DNA from: Planctomycetaceae bacterium TMED10
GTDB lineage: Bacteria; Planctomycetota; Planctomycetia; Pirellulales; UBA7805
Length of the DNA stretch: 5,309 bases
Reading direction: 5' to 3'
Assembly (NCBI GenBank): GCA_002168195.1
Contig: NHBP01000110.1
Span: 6,214-11,522, forward strand
The notes below the pieces were generated by a model. It worked only from the letters and a program-made list of their open reading frames with translations, ran no database searches and was not told where the DNA came from. Position 1 is the stretch's first letter. Each line of letters opens with the position of its first letter. Positions 5,114 to 5,309 of this stretch are shown here, piece by piece. Position numbers and translations under genes: made by a program.

Positions 5114-5309
5114 CTAATTAGTTTCATCGTGGGGCTGATTCGATGGAGGTGCCACATCTTGATCCTGATGATGCTCCCCTGTTTCCGCCGCTGTTTCCGC
5201 GTTTTCAGTCGACGCCCCTTTATCCGGGAGTTCATGGGACTCAAATTTTGGCGGTAATTCTCTTCTTGGCGGCACTTCTTTCTTCGATTCTGATTTCTTC
5301 GGTTCGGAA
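5114..5309 (-). CDS. Acidic, low-complexity C-terminal tail of a truncated gene (5' partial)
   Basis: On the minus strand the frame starting at base 5308 is open to the window edge and ends in TAG at 5116-5114, giving the last 64 residues of a protein that begins outside the window. The tail opens with Lys/Glu/Ser and Pro-rich text (SEPKKSESKKEVPPRRELPP) and becomes acidic and Ala/Glu/His/Gln-rich (ENAETAAETGEHHQDQD), ending in PHDETN. This looks like a disordered, charged C-terminus, and no domain can be read from it. An overlapping minus-strand frame (5023-5244) is Arg/Lys/Gln-rich, then irregular, and would overlap the next gene's start, so I prefer this one. The identity of the protein is unknown. 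Confidence 0.6.
   Translation of the reverse strand, partial: SEPKKSESKKEVPPRRELPPKFESHELPDKGASTENAETAAETGEHHQDQDVAPPSNQPHDETN

Noticed and set aside
5023..5244. 73-codon minus-strand frame overlapping the start of the 115-residue gene
   Set aside because: Its Arg/Lys/Gln-heavy then irregular composition and overlap with the next gene's start suggest an out-of-frame reading of the acidic tail gene at 5114-5309.

Overview
The window looks like ordinary chromosome from a free-living bacterium, most likely a member of the Planctomycetota (Pirellulales-like). That placement is inference from recognising the protein families: the wording of the nucleoside hydrolase, the sugar isomerase with its C-terminal EPHLKGGGQFGG block, the DksA-like protein and a single-PDZ HtrA. 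No rRNA or marker gene is present to prove it. Base composition is balanced throughout, and I saw no insertion sequence, integrase, CRISPR array, tRNA or rRNA.

Layout, left to right. (1) 1-891, plus strand: a nucleoside-hydrolase-family protein whose first few residues lie outside the window, closed by a hairpin terminator at 898-927. Everything to the right is read from the minus strand, so this gene converges on its neighbour. (2) 931-2094, minus: an exported HtrA/Deg-type serine protease with one PDZ domain. (3) 2209-2655, minus: a DksA/TraR-type zinc-finger transcription factor, lying upstream of the protease with no terminator visible between them. (4) 2656-3140: 485 bases with no convincing gene. 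They hold a leader hairpin, a small palindrome and a candidate promoter for the dksA-like gene, a striking 14-bp bulged inverted repeat, a short tandem repeat, and the terminator of the next operon. (5) 3141-4532, minus: queF (preQ0 reductase of queuosine synthesis) followed after only 3 bases by a sugar isomerase/epimerase-like TIM-barrel gene, so the two are almost certainly one operon. (6) 4533-4688, minus: a queF leader rich in structure. It contains a terminator-like hairpin, a 12-bp stem that forms properly only in the minus-strand RNA, a tandem 7-mer and an 11-base palindrome. (7) 4689-5036, minus: a small all-helical protein of unknown function. (8) 5114-5309, minus: the acidic, low-complexity C-terminal tail of a protein that continues beyond the window.

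The genes do not form one pathway: envelope protein quality control (HtrA), global transcription control (DksA-like), tRNA modification (QueF) and sugar chemistry (isomerase) sit side by side. The two observations most worth following are the nucleoside hydrolase, which keeps the fold but has lost several calcium- and catalysis-related residues, and the structured RNA leader of queF, which could be an undescribed regulatory element. Both are stated with their limits below.
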